From NCBI GenBank assembly GCA_029243145.1, contig JAQWSQ010000202.1, positions 1 through 64,000 of the forward strand: a stretch of 64,000 nt of DNA, in the 5' to 3' direction. Below are positions 1-8,490 of this stretch, in pieces; within the stretch, counting starts at the first letter, position 1; the number at the start of each line of letters is the position of its first letter. The stretch comes from Planctomycetaceae bacterium. GTDB lineage: Bacteria > Planctomycetota > Planctomycetia > Planctomycetales > Planctomycetaceae. The notes beneath the pieces are model-generated. The model ran no database searches. It was not told the origin of the DNA and saw only the letters and a list, made by a program, of their open reading frames with translations. The position numbers and the translations under genes are program-made.

Positions 1-166
1 GTGTGCTCATCATAATTCATAAACAAACACACGTCAAGTGGATGTTGTTTCCAGCCTAGTTCTAGAAGGGTTTATTCAACCTTAGTGAACCATTTCCAAT
101 GCGCATTTACTAGCCCGTATCTGGCTTTCTTGATTCTCACAACTTCATCATCACGGAGAAGTCACA

Positions 167-2125
167 ATGCAGCTCTCGCACAAATTCGCGATTTTCGCAC
201 TGATTCTTGCGGTTTTTGTTTTCACAGGTTGCGGCTCAGACGAGCCTGCTCCCACTGAAGAAGCCCCAACCTCCAACGCTGCAACCTCTGAGACACCCGA
301 GAGCCACGTCACAAAAACGATCACATCGAGTGTGGCATCTTTGGCGACTGCCTCCTCACTCGACTTGTCATACATCACCGACGACTTCGCGAGTGCGGTG
401 ATTATTCATCCGGCTCGAATCTTGTCATCACCTTTATTGAGTGGCTTGGAGAAAGCGGCAATTCCTCTCGAAAAAGGAATGACAGACTTCATTGATCAAT
501 CCGGAATTGATCCTCGAACAATTGCTCATATTATCGTGCTGGGTGATGAAAACTCCGCGTCGGCAGCAGCCATGCAGGCTCCCGGATTATTCGGCTTTGG
601 TGGTGGCCCTCCAGGCCAGTTTGACGATGTGGGGCCTCAATTGGATGGTCCAGGTGGATTCGATGGACCTGCGATTCCAAAAGAGGAAAAGGGACCAGAA
701 CTCCCCGATCAAGGCAAGGTTTCTCCGCAGAATCAAACACTGCAGCCGGTCAATTTTCAACCACCGTTGGATGGTCCGGGCGACATGGGAGCACCTTCTG
801 TCCCCACGGTGATCGTTCGATTCACGGAGAATGTTGATCCGAAGACATTCTTCGATGACAAGCCGATTCCTCCGCTCGAAGATGGGAAGCAGGATGGACT
901 CGCCGTGAAAATCGTTCCCGATCCCTCGATGGACTTGGTGATCCATTTTGCCGACTCAAAAACAATGATTGTGACCAAATCGACTCTTTTGAAAAAAATG
1001 GTCGAGACCAAGTCAGCAAACAGCCCACTGATCTCGGAACTCAAACAGATCGACTCGGCCAACGACTTGATTGTCGTGATCGACATGACCCATCTAAGCC
1101 CGATGCTGGTCGGCTTGGGCCAGATATTCGGCGCAGGGCAGGATCCCAATATGGCGCTGGGACTGAAGCTTGTCTCAGAATTGAAGACATTGACGATCAC
1201 AGGAGGTATTTCTTCAGATTCGCTATTGAGTGTCAGCTTCGTTGGTGCATCGACCGAAACCGTCAGTACGGTGAACGACAAACTGACCGAGTTGGCCAAC
1301 CTGGGGCGTCAGCAATACGAGATGATGAAACCGGCGATGCTCAAACAAGAAGCTCCTGTCGATGAAGCTGGCAAGAAAGTTCTCGAAGCGATGGCCGACC
1401 AGTTGGTGGCAGGAATCACCAACAAAGCCGACGGCACTCGTTTGACGATCTCGATCCCCAAACCGGCTGACCTTAATTCGCTACCAGCGATATTAAAACC
1501 GGTCATCGAGGATGCCAAGAAAGCAGCCGGACGCGCACAGCAAAGCAATCAACTCAAGCAAGTAGGTCTGGCGTTCCACAACTATCACGATGTCTACAAT
1601 AGTCTGCCATCGGCTGGCACAGATTACTCGGGTGAGAAAAAGGGACTGAGTTGGCGAGTCCACATTTTGCCATTCATCGAAGAGGTGGACTTGTACAACC
1701 AGTTTAATCTCGACGAACCCTGGGACAGCGAGCACAACAAAGCATTGATCTCACAGATACCCGAACTGTTCCAGACTCCCGGCGTGAACGAAGAGGGGAA
1801 AACCGTGTTTCAGGTCGTCGTGGGTGAAAACACCTCCTTCAATCTGGAAAAGGGTTTGGGGTTTGGCGAATTCACCGACGGACTATCCAACACGATTATG
1901 GTCGTTGAAGCAGGAGCCGACAAAGCCGACACTTGGACCAAACCGGGAGGATTGACGTTGGATGAAGAAAATCCCATCAAAACTTTCGGGACTATCAAGG
2001 AAGGAACGTTATCGGTCCTCATCTCCGATGGATCGGTCCGGACGGTCGATATCGAGACCATTTCGAACGAAACAATTAAAGCGTTAATTACCAGAAATGG
2101 TGGCGAAATCATCGACGACTTCTAA
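167..2125 (+). CDS. Lipoprotein with C-terminal DUF1559 domain
   Basis: A 652-residue predicted lipoprotein. The N-terminus is a short lipoprotein signal ending in FTGC with the acylated Cys at residue 22, so it should be anchored to a membrane on the periplasmic side. Residues about 40-440 are not recognised and include a Gly/Pro-rich stretch around 140-200. From about residue 465 the protein matches the DUF1559 family (QLKQVGLAFHNYHD, LSNTIMVVEAG, LITRNGGE near the end). Ordinary DUF1559 proteins begin with a type IV pilin-like GFTLxELLVV helix; this one lacks it and uses a lipid anchor instead. The ATG is preceded by CGGAGAAG. A compact gene for a His-rich lipoprotein follows 58 nt downstream. 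DUF1559 function is unknown; it is greatly expanded in planctomycetes. Confidence 0.85.
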   Translation: MQLSHKFAIFALILAVFVFTGCGSDEPAPTEEAPTSNAATSETPESHVTKTITSSVASLATASSLDLSYITDDFASAVIIHPARILSSPLLSGLEKAAIPLEKGMTDFIDQSGIDPRTIAHIIVLGDENSASAAAMQAPGLFGFGGGPPGQFDDVGPQLDGPGGFDGPAIPKEEKGPELPDQGKVSPQNQTLQPVNFQPPLDGPGDMGAPSVPTVIVRFTENVDPKTFFDDKPIPPLEDGKQDGLAVKIVPDPSMDLVIHFADSKTMIVTKSTLLKKMVETKSANSPLISELKQIDSANDLIVVIDMTHLSPMLVGLGQIFGAGQDPNMALGLKLVSELKTLTITGGISSDSLLSVSFVGASTETVSTVNDKLTELANLGRQQYEMMKPAMLKQEAPVDEAGKKVLEAMADQLVAGITNKADGTRLTISIPKPADLNSLPAILKPVIEDAKKAAGRAQQSNQLKQVGLAFHNYHDVYNSLPSAGTDYSGEKKGLSWRVHILPFIEEVDLYNQFNLDEPWDSEHNKALISQIPELFQTPGVNEEGKTVFQVVVGENTSFNLEKGLGFGEFTDGLSNTIMVVEAGADKADTWTKPGGLTLDEENPIKTFGTIKEGTLSVLISDGSVRTVDIETISNETIKALITRNGGEIIDDF

Positions 2126-2183
2126 GCTATCCTCAAAGCGAATACTTTAATATTCTAATTCATTACCCAAAACGGAGTTCAGC

Positions 2184-2780
2184 ATGTTACGCATTACGAT
2201 TCACACGTTTTTATCTGTCTTGGTCTTGGCGTTGTTTACCGGTTGCCCGGAAAAAGAAGCCGAGTATCAGAATTATAGCGACGCCGATCAGAATGATGAT
2301 CATGGACACGATCACGGTCATGAACACCACGAAGGCCCGCATGGCGGACATGTGATTGAATTAACCGAAGATCACTCGGCTCATCTCGAAGTCACGATGG
2401 GCGAAGATCGCACCATCACCATCTATGTTCTTGCTGATGATGTTGAGACGGCCATTCCCGTTGCCGTTGGAGATGTCATTTTTGAATTGGAAGGCGAAGA
2501 CGATTCCGAAATTAAACTGGAATTGACTCCCATGCCGGCCGAAGGCGAACCGGAAGGAACGTCGTCTGTCTTTGTCGTCAAAGGTGAGATCGTTCCCGCA
2601 GAAATCGACAACCTCGAAAAACTGCACGGCCACATTCATATCACCATCGATGGAAAAGAGTACGAAGGTGAACTTGAACACGATCACGATCATGACGACC
2701 ACGAAGGACACGATCATGATGAGGAGGATGACGACCACAAAGATGAAGAGAAAGCCGCAGAAAAACCTGCTGCTGAGTGA
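2184..2780 (+). CDS. Histidine-rich lipoprotein, putative metal binding
   Basis: A 198-residue lipoprotein with lipobox LFTGC (Cys 20). After the anchor comes a His/Asp run (HGHDHGHEHHEGPHGGH), then an acidic beta-rich middle (about residues 55-160), then a second His/Asp/Glu tail from about residue 165. Clustered histidines at both ends suggest binding of Zn, Ni, Cu or Co outside the cytoplasmic membrane; this is inferred from composition only. The segment GPHGGHVIEL followed by THxVTMGED-like strands resembles small secreted planctomycete proteins, but I cannot name a characterised homologue. It is 58 nt after the DUF1559 lipoprotein gene on the same strand and is followed by a strong hairpin terminator, so the two genes probably form a transcription unit. 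Confidence 0.75.
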   Translation: MLRITIHTFLSVLVLALFTGCPEKEAEYQNYSDADQNDDHGHDHGHEHHEGPHGGHVIELTEDHSAHLEVTMGEDRTITIYVLADDVETAIPVAVGDVIFELEGEDDSEIKLELTPMPAEGEPEGTSSVFVVKGEIVPAEIDNLEKLHGHIHITIDGKEYEGELEHDHDHDDHEGHDHDEEDDDHKDEEKAAEKPAAE

Positions 2781-2813
2781 CCTTTACGACAAGTAATTTA
2801 CGACCTGACTGAG

Positions 2814-2850
2814 ACACCACTTCGGCACAATTTACCGAAGTGGTGTTCTT
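2814..2850 (+). terminator. Rho-independent terminator after the His-rich lipoprotein gene
   Basis: A perfect 12-bp stem (ACACCACTTCGG paired with CCGAAGTGGTGT) with a 9-nt loop, followed by TCTTATTT. It lies 33 nt after the stop codon of the His-rich lipoprotein gene. Because it covers the first potential start codon of the next frame (2840), it supports the later ATG at 2894 as the true start of the DUF58 gene. Confidence 0.75.
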
Positions 2851-2893
2851 ATTTCCCGACAACGTCTCAACCTGCAACATAATCCTAACATCC

Positions 2894-3835
2894 ATGCCGA
2901 AACCTAATCCCACTTCCAAAGCTGCACCGTTGCACGATCCCACCGCGCTGGCACGATTCGGAAATCTCGATCTGGTCGCGAAGCTGGTTGTCGAGGGTTA
3001 CGTGATGGGGCAACACAAAAGCCCCTACAAAGGTTCGAGCATCGAATTTGTCGAACACCGCCAGTATTATCCGGGCGACGAAATTCGTCATATCGATTGG
3101 CGCGCTTACGGCAAAACGGGACGATATTACATCAAAGAATACGAAGACGAGACGAACCTGCGCTGCTACTTAATTGTCGATTGCTCGGGCAGCATGGGGT
3201 ACGGCGAAAGCACAATCTCAAAAGCCGATTACGCGCGACAATTGGCCGCTTCGCTCGGATACCTGCTGTTCTCTCAACGAGACGCCGCCGGGCTTTACAC
3301 CTTCGACACAAAGGTCCGCGACCAATTAGAACCTTCCACAAGTCCGCATACCTTTCAACGAATCACAGACGCGCTGGAAAAACGCCAACCGGGAAACGAA
3401 ACCTCGCTGGCGAATGTCTTTGAAACAATCGTCCCTCAGATGAAACGCCGAAGTCTGGTGACGATTTTTTCAGACTGCTTCGACCGCATCGAACCGTTAA
3501 TGACGGCGTTGAAAATGTTCCGGCATCAGAGACACGAAGTGATTCTGTTCCAAATCACGACCCCCGAAGAAGAATCGTTTCCGTTCAGTAAACCGACCCA
3601 GTTTCGGAGTCTGGAAAACCCCAACCACCGTAAACTTGTCGATCCCCACAGACTACGAAAGATTTATCTGGAACAGTATCAAAAGTTTCAAGAAGCAATC
3701 ACCACAGGTTGTGGAGCGATTGGTATCGATTATCACAAAATCGTGACCGATCAACCATATCAGGTCGCGCTGGGTGCTTACCTGGCGGCACGGTCCCGAT
3801 TGGCGTCTCATCGGTCTGTCGGACGTTATCGATAA
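2894..3835 (+). CDS. DUF58 domain protein (von Willebrand A-like)
   Basis: A 313-residue DUF58 protein. The family signature is clear: SSIEFVEHRQYYPGDEIR then HIDWRAYGKTGRYYIKEYEDE (about residues 38-80), followed by a VWA-like beta strand and metal-site motif DCSGSMGYG (DxSxS). DUF58 proteins usually work with MoxR AAA ATPases in envelope or complex maturation. A paralogue sits in a MoxR operon at 14813-15748, but this copy stands alone, with no ATPase beside it. The ATG at 2894 is chosen over upstream in-frame starts because these fall in the preceding terminator hairpin. No signal peptide or transmembrane segment is evident, so it is probably cytoplasmic. Confidence 0.85.
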   Translation: MPKPNPTSKAAPLHDPTALARFGNLDLVAKLVVEGYVMGQHKSPYKGSSIEFVEHRQYYPGDEIRHIDWRAYGKTGRYYIKEYEDETNLRCYLIVDCSGSMGYGESTISKADYARQLAASLGYLLFSQRDAAGLYTFDTKVRDQLEPSTSPHTFQRITDALEKRQPGNETSLANVFETIVPQMKRRSLVTIFSDCFDRIEPLMTALKMFRHQRHEVILFQITTPEEESFPFSKPTQFRSLENPNHRKLVDPHRLRKIYLEQYQKFQEAITTGCGAIGIDYHKIVTDQPYQVALGAYLAARSRLASHRSVGRYR

Positions 3836-4024
3836 GGTTGCCTGCCTTCACAAGTAGTGATAACCGTTACTCTTTGAACAGATCACACAAAATATTCTCA
3901 CTGAAGCAGGACCATTTTGACTCCAGCCGAAGAGAGGTTAGACTGTATACAGAGGAACAACCCTTCTCCAACTCGCGATCTTAACACAGAGTGATTCCCC
4001 TCACTTTGAATGGTTTGAATCTCC

Positions 4025-4543
4025 ATGTCGGACAATCTTGGAAAACTCGATCCCGTTGGTGGCGGTGACCCAATCCCGCTGCTCAAGGAAGAACTGCAAA
4101 TTGGTCGCCGCAGTCATTGTGATATTACATTGCGATTTCCGAATGTCTCGTCGCACCACTGCCTGCTGACGTATCGCAATGGTTACTGGTACATCGAAGA
4201 CACAAATAGCCGCAACGGCATCAAGGTCAACGATGTTAGTTGTCAGCAAAAATATCTGCTGCCAGGAGACATCCTCTCCATCGCCAAGCACGACTATAAA
4301 GTGCTCTACGAACCACAAGGGACAGAGCCTCCGCCAGACATTGAAGAAGATGTGATGTCACTCAGTCTGATGGAAAAAGCAGGTATCGTCTCGCGTAAAC
4401 GCGACCGTGATACTGGCCGGCCCATCACTCCCGAACCCACAAAAATCGATCCGCCAAAAGTGATCGAAACTCCCGACGATGAAGCGCTCGTCTGGCTACT
4501 CGATGAATCCGACGTTGAAAAGAAAGACGACTCTTCCACATGA
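4025..4543 (+). CDS. FHA domain protein
   Basis: A 172-residue protein with an N-terminal forkhead-associated domain (about residues 15-85): IGRRSHCDITL, the VSSHHC core and NSRNG before a final VND strand, all conserved FHA phosphothreonine-binding positions. The C-terminal half is acidic and low complexity (DDEALVWLLDESDVEKKDD). FHA proteins bind pThr peptides made by Ser/Thr kinases; no kinase gene is in the window. Its stop lies 27 nt before the GTG start of rsgA, and rsgA, the PAS/AAA regulator and the Tat protein follow on the same strand with short gaps, so co-transcription is likely. A second FHA protein is encoded at 12389-13006. Confidence 0.85.
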   Translation: MSDNLGKLDPVGGGDPIPLLKEELQIGRRSHCDITLRFPNVSSHHCLLTYRNGYWYIEDTNSRNGIKVNDVSCQQKYLLPGDILSIAKHDYKVLYEPQGTEPPPDIEEDVMSLSLMEKAGIVSRKRDRDTGRPITPEPTKIDPPKVIETPDDEALVWLLDESDVEKKDDSST

Positions 4544-4570
4544 GCACGTCCCGGACGAATCGAGTTTAAC

Positions 4571-5713
4571 GTGGGAAAAAAGAAAAAACAGAAGACCAAT
4601 AAAGTCCGCGTCCAGTTCCGTAAAAATCGCGGAACTCGATCACGGCAAAACCGCATCACAGAAGAGCAGCTCGGCTCTGAACAAATCAGCGATCTGGCTT
4701 CGGAAGAGCGAGTGTCTGGCAAAGGCGATTTGAGCCGTTACCGGACGATCAAATCAGTCAGCGATGACGAGAATGACCCGCAACGTGCCATCGATGAATC
4801 CATCTGCGAATCAGCAAAAATTCTCTCCACCGCGGGTCTCAATTCTCTGGCCCGAACAGAATCCGGTCGCGATTATGAATGCACCATACGTCAAGTTGTG
4901 CGGACAGTATCGCGAGACAACCGGAACGCCGTCGTCACGGGTGATCGAGTTCTCATTCAGCCCATCAATAAGGAACAAGCGGTCATAGAACGGGTCGAGC
5001 CGCGTTACGGAACGCTCTCGCGTCAATCGGGAGGCCGCGAGCATCTGATCGTCACCAATGTCGATCAAGCCTTGATTGTCGTTTCTGCCGACGATCCCCC
5101 ACTCAAACCTAATCTGGTTGATCGTTTTCTGGTCAGTGCCGAGAAGGGAAATGTCGAACCGATCATCTGCATCAACAAGGCAGACTTGGTTGAACCTTCC
5201 GACTTGCAACCGATTATCGGCATGTACTCGCAACTCGGCTATCGAGTGGTCCAATGTAGCGGTGTCGAAGGTTGGGGCATTGACGCTCTGGTGAGGACTC
5301 TGAAAGACAAACAAACCGTTCTGACCGGGCAAAGTGGTGTCGGAAAATCAACGCTCATCAATCGGATTCAACCTGATCTGAACCTGGATACCAGCAATAT
5401 CAGCGAGTGGAGCAGTAAAGGTCGGCACACCACACGCCGAGCCATCATGTATCCTCTGGATATTGGCGGCGCAGTTGTGGATACTCCTGGTATTCGTCAG
5501 TTGGCGTTGTGGGATGTTGTGAAGGAAGAAATTGAAGGCTTGTTTGTCGAGTTTCGTCCTTTTGTGCCGGTCTGTCGATTTCCCGATTGTAGCCATACGC
5601 ACGAAAAAAGTTGTGGCGTGAAACAAGCTGTGGTTGCAGAACTCATTTCCCACCAGCGATATGATAGTTATTTGAAGATTCTCAGCGACGAGCAATTCGA
5701 CCCCGAGTGGTAA
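4571..5713 (+). CDS. rsgA: Ribosome small subunit-dependent GTPase A
   Basis: A 380-residue circularly permuted GTPase that acts in late 30S ribosomal subunit assembly. In order: a basic N-terminal extension, an OB-like domain (about 90-165), the G4 motif INKADL, the P-loop GQSGVGKST after G4 (the hallmark of the permuted family), G3 DTPG, and the zinc-binding end CRFPDCSHTHEKSC. All catalytic motifs are intact. The start is GTG, directly followed by a Lys-rich sequence; the first 80 or so residues are longer and more polar than in typical RsgA. The gene lies between the FHA gene (27-nt gap) and the PAS/AAA regulator (33-nt gap). Confidence 0.95.
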   Translation: MGKKKKQKTNKVRVQFRKNRGTRSRQNRITEEQLGSEQISDLASEERVSGKGDLSRYRTIKSVSDDENDPQRAIDESICESAKILSTAGLNSLARTESGRDYECTIRQVVRTVSRDNRNAVVTGDRVLIQPINKEQAVIERVEPRYGTLSRQSGGREHLIVTNVDQALIVVSADDPPLKPNLVDRFLVSAEKGNVEPIICINKADLVEPSDLQPIIGMYSQLGYRVVQCSGVEGWGIDALVRTLKDKQTVLTGQSGVGKSTLINRIQPDLNLDTSNISEWSSKGRHTTRRAIMYPLDIGGAVVDTPGIRQLALWDVVKEEIEGLFVEFRPFVPVCRFPDCSHTHEKSCGVKQAVVAELISHQRYDSYLKILSDEQFDPEW

Positions 5714-5746
5714 CTTTCCGACAACAGTTCCAGCCCCCCGGCAATT

Positions 5747-7129
5747 ATGAATCAATCACGGCGACGCAAAACGACACTCGACGCGTGGCTGAATTCCGTC
5801 ATCACTCCGATCTATTTTATCGACGCACGCCGACGTGTTCGCTTCTATAACACAGGTTGCTTTCAACTCACAGGATGGATGACCGGCGATGTTTTAGGAC
5901 AGGTGTGCGATTACCACACCGAGGATGAAGGCGTTGATCGATTCCGCGGAGAACTTTGCCCCCCCCCTTCGGTGTTTCAGGGAACCGGCCACACTGTCGC
6001 CGCTTTTTTAACTCACAAGTCGGGGCATCAAATTGCCTGTGTCCAGGAATGTTTTCCACTCACAAATGCCCAAGGTGATGTGGAAGGCGTTTTGGTTGTG
6101 TTATCACCTCTGGAGCAACCGAGGAAAATGCCAAAACCATCGGCGGCACAAAAATGGCACGCGGAACTCGCTTCTGTTCGACAATCGATCCGCAAAAATT
6201 ATCGACGCGCTTCGATTGTCGGAGAATCTCGCAGCATGCAGCGAGTCATTTCCCAATCACAACTCGCCATGAATTCTGATTGTCCTGTGTGGATCACCGG
6301 CGAAACGGGAACCGGTCGAGAACATCTCGCACGCACCATCCACTATGAAAGTGCTTATCAAACCCGAGCCTTCGTTCCTCTCGACTGTCGCAGATCGGCG
6401 GCCATCGAATTGAAAAGAACCTGGCAACGCATGCTCGAAATGATCAATCCTGATGAACCTTTTTCGAGCCTGCAACCGGGAAGCCTGTTTTTGATCGAGG
6501 CGGAAGAGTTTCCTCGCGATCTACAACAAGAGTTGATCGAACTTCTGGATCGGCAACAGCATTTTCCCGCGGATCGTCGCGTGCGTGTCATCGCTTCCTC
6601 CACTCGCAAACCACAGGATCTCGTGGATCACGATCAATTGCTGCCAGAGTACCGACTGCTCCTCAGCACTTTGTTGATTGAACTTCCCCCACTTCGCGAT
6701 CGGTTGGAAGACTTGCCTCTACTCTCACAAGAGATTCTTGAAAATTTGAATCGTGGGGAAGATCATCAACTGGAAGGCTTTGAAGATGCGGTCGTGGAGC
6801 TATTTCAGCGATACCATTGGCCCGAAAATATCAACGAACTGACCGAAGTCATTCAAGCGGCACGATCTCAAGCCACGGGAGTGCATGTCACCGAAGAGAA
6901 TCTCCCGTTTCGATTTCGCGCGGGTTACGATGCACAACGCGAAAATCCTGCTCCGGCAGAATCTTTCACCGATCTCGAATCGTATCTGGAACGGGTCGAA
7001 CGCGAACATATTCTGGCGGCATTAGAACAAAGTCGATTTAATAAGACCAAGGCCGCAGAATTATTGGGTATCCCCCGAGCCAAACTTTATCGCCGTCTCG
7101 AATCGCTCGACATTGAGACTGAAGACTGA
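5747..7129 (+). CDS. PAS-AAA-Fis regulator with decayed sigma-54 activator core
   Basis: A 460-residue protein built like an NtrC-family enhancer-binding protein: PAS sensor (about 12-125), central AAA-like domain (about 155-380), and a C-terminal Fis-type helix-turn-helix (about 425-455, KTKAAELLGIPRAKLYRRL). The central domain has lost key parts. The Walker A is GETGTGRE (185-192), with Arg in place of the ATP-binding Lys; the Walker B region is GSLFLIEAEE (245-254), where the family has LFLDE; the GAFTGA loop that contacts sigma-54 is absent, and the interval that should hold it is short. It therefore probably does not hydrolyse ATP or activate sigma-54 in the usual way and may act as a PAS-controlled DNA-binding protein. 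A run of nine C lies in the PAS coding region (5959-5967). The Tat protein gene starts 10 nt downstream. Confidence 0.85.
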   Translation: MNQSRRRKTTLDAWLNSVITPIYFIDARRRVRFYNTGCFQLTGWMTGDVLGQVCDYHTEDEGVDRFRGELCPPPSVFQGTGHTVAAFLTHKSGHQIACVQECFPLTNAQGDVEGVLVVLSPLEQPRKMPKPSAAQKWHAELASVRQSIRKNYRRASIVGESRSMQRVISQSQLAMNSDCPVWITGETGTGREHLARTIHYESAYQTRAFVPLDCRRSAAIELKRTWQRMLEMINPDEPFSSLQPGSLFLIEAEEFPRDLQQELIELLDRQQHFPADRRVRVIASSTRKPQDLVDHDQLLPEYRLLLSTLLIELPPLRDRLEDLPLLSQEILENLNRGEDHQLEGFEDAVVELFQRYHWPENINELTEVIQAARSQATGVHVTEENLPFRFRAGYDAQRENPAPAESFTDLESYLERVEREHILAALEQSRFNKTKAAELLGIPRAKLYRRLESLDIETED

Positions 7130-7139
7130 AAGCATTTTT

Positions 7140-8483
7140 ATGAGCGTCAACCTAACCCGCCGAAACTTTCTCAAATCAACACTTGCGGCGGGGCCTCTCT
7201 CTGCCGGTTTGCTTTTCCCTCAGCAACGGCTCTGCGCCGATTCCTGCACCTCGATAGAACGCCCCAGAGTGGCCGTCATTCTCACTTGGATGACCCATCT
7301 TTCCCACGCGCATGTGCTGATGGAGAATTTTCTGAACCCCGTTCTGTTCAACGGCCAATTGGTCGATCCGGGAGTCGACATCGTCTCGATGTACGTCGAT
7401 CAATTTCCCGCAGAGCGTGACATGGCACGAGGTGTTGCCAAAGATCACAACATCCCCATTTACGATTCCATTCGTCAGGCATTAACACAAGGTGGGAAAA
7501 CGCTCGATGTCGATGCCATTCTCTGTATCGGCGAGCACGGTGATTATCCCGACACCAAGTACGGCATCGACAAATACCCGCGCAAAGAATGGTTCGACGA
7601 ATGTGTTTCTGTGATGAAGGAAGCCGGGAAAGTCGTCCCCTATTTCAACGATAAGCATTTCTCGTATCGCTGGGATTGGTCAAAGGAGATGTACGATACG
7701 GCGCAGGAGATTGGTCTGCCGTTTCTGGCGGGAAGTTCAGTCCCGTTGGCTCAAAGAAAACCAGATATCAGTATCAAACCGGGAACCGAACTTGTCGAAG
7801 CCATTTCCATTCACGGCGGACCCATTGAACGATACGACTTTCACGGTGCGGAAGTCTTGCAATCGATGATCGAGTTTCGCAAAGGAGGAGAGACCGGCAT
7901 CTCGAAACTCGAAGTTTTGAAAGACGAAGAACTCCTCAAAGCGGGTAAGGCAGGACGTTTTTCGTGGGATCTCTACGAAGCCGCCATGAAAGCCGAACTC
8001 GATGAAGTCCCCAAAACATTCGGGACCATTCCCGGTGAAGGAAAGCATCCGACGCACGGTATCTTTTTGGAATACAAAGACGGCTTGAAAGCGACCATTT
8101 TACGAATCGGAGCCTCGGGAATTCGCTGGAATTTTGCCTGGCGTGAAAAGAAAGACCCAACCCCGAAGGCGACTTACTTCTATCCCGGTCCCTGGAATAA
8201 TCGCAATCTCTTCAAAGCACTCGCCCATTCGATCCAAACCCATTTTCGACAAAAACAAGCCCCTTATCCCGCCGAACGAACACTCCTCACGACCGGCATC
8301 ACCGAAGCCGCCGTGCGGTCGTATTATGAAGACGTGGCGTTAGACACACCTCATTTAGAAATCGCCTATCAACCGCGAGATTTCACCGCGATGAGAGAAC
8401 GCGGAGCAAGCTGGGATCTTCTGACCGAAGAGCTGAAATCCGAAAAGGGCTTGTATGATCCGAGAGTGTTGTTTAAAGAGTGA
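7140..8483 (+). CDS. Tat-exported protein of unknown function
   Basis: A 447-residue protein with a twin-arginine signal (NLTRRNFLKSTLAAGPLSAG). The mature part starts with a Rossmann-like strand-helix (RPRVAVILTWMTHLSH) and later contains DAILCIGEHGDYP and GLPFLAGSSVPLAQR, a pattern that recalls the nucleotide-fold half of secreted planctomycete Gfo/Idh/MocA-like proteins, although no GxGxxG loop is seen. I do not recognise an enzyme family with certainty. The ATG at 7140 starts the Tat signal; in-frame upstream codons overlap the regulator gene and are rejected. It is the last gene of the FHA-rsgA-regulator run and converges on truA with a 7-nt gap. Confidence 0.7.
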   Translation: MSVNLTRRNFLKSTLAAGPLSAGLLFPQQRLCADSCTSIERPRVAVILTWMTHLSHAHVLMENFLNPVLFNGQLVDPGVDIVSMYVDQFPAERDMARGVAKDHNIPIYDSIRQALTQGGKTLDVDAILCIGEHGDYPDTKYGIDKYPRKEWFDECVSVMKEAGKVVPYFNDKHFSYRWDWSKEMYDTAQEIGLPFLAGSSVPLAQRKPDISIKPGTELVEAISIHGGPIERYDFHGAEVLQSMIEFRKGGETGISKLEVLKDEELLKAGKAGRFSWDLYEAAMKAELDEVPKTFGTIPGEGKHPTHGIFLEYKDGLKATILRIGASGIRWNFAWREKKDPTPKATYFYPGPWNNRNLFKALAHSIQTHFRQKQAPYPAERTLLTTGITEAAVRSYYEDVALDTPHLEIAYQPRDFTAMRERGASWDLLTEELKSEKGLYDPRVLFKE

Positions 8484-8490
8484 TTCTGTT

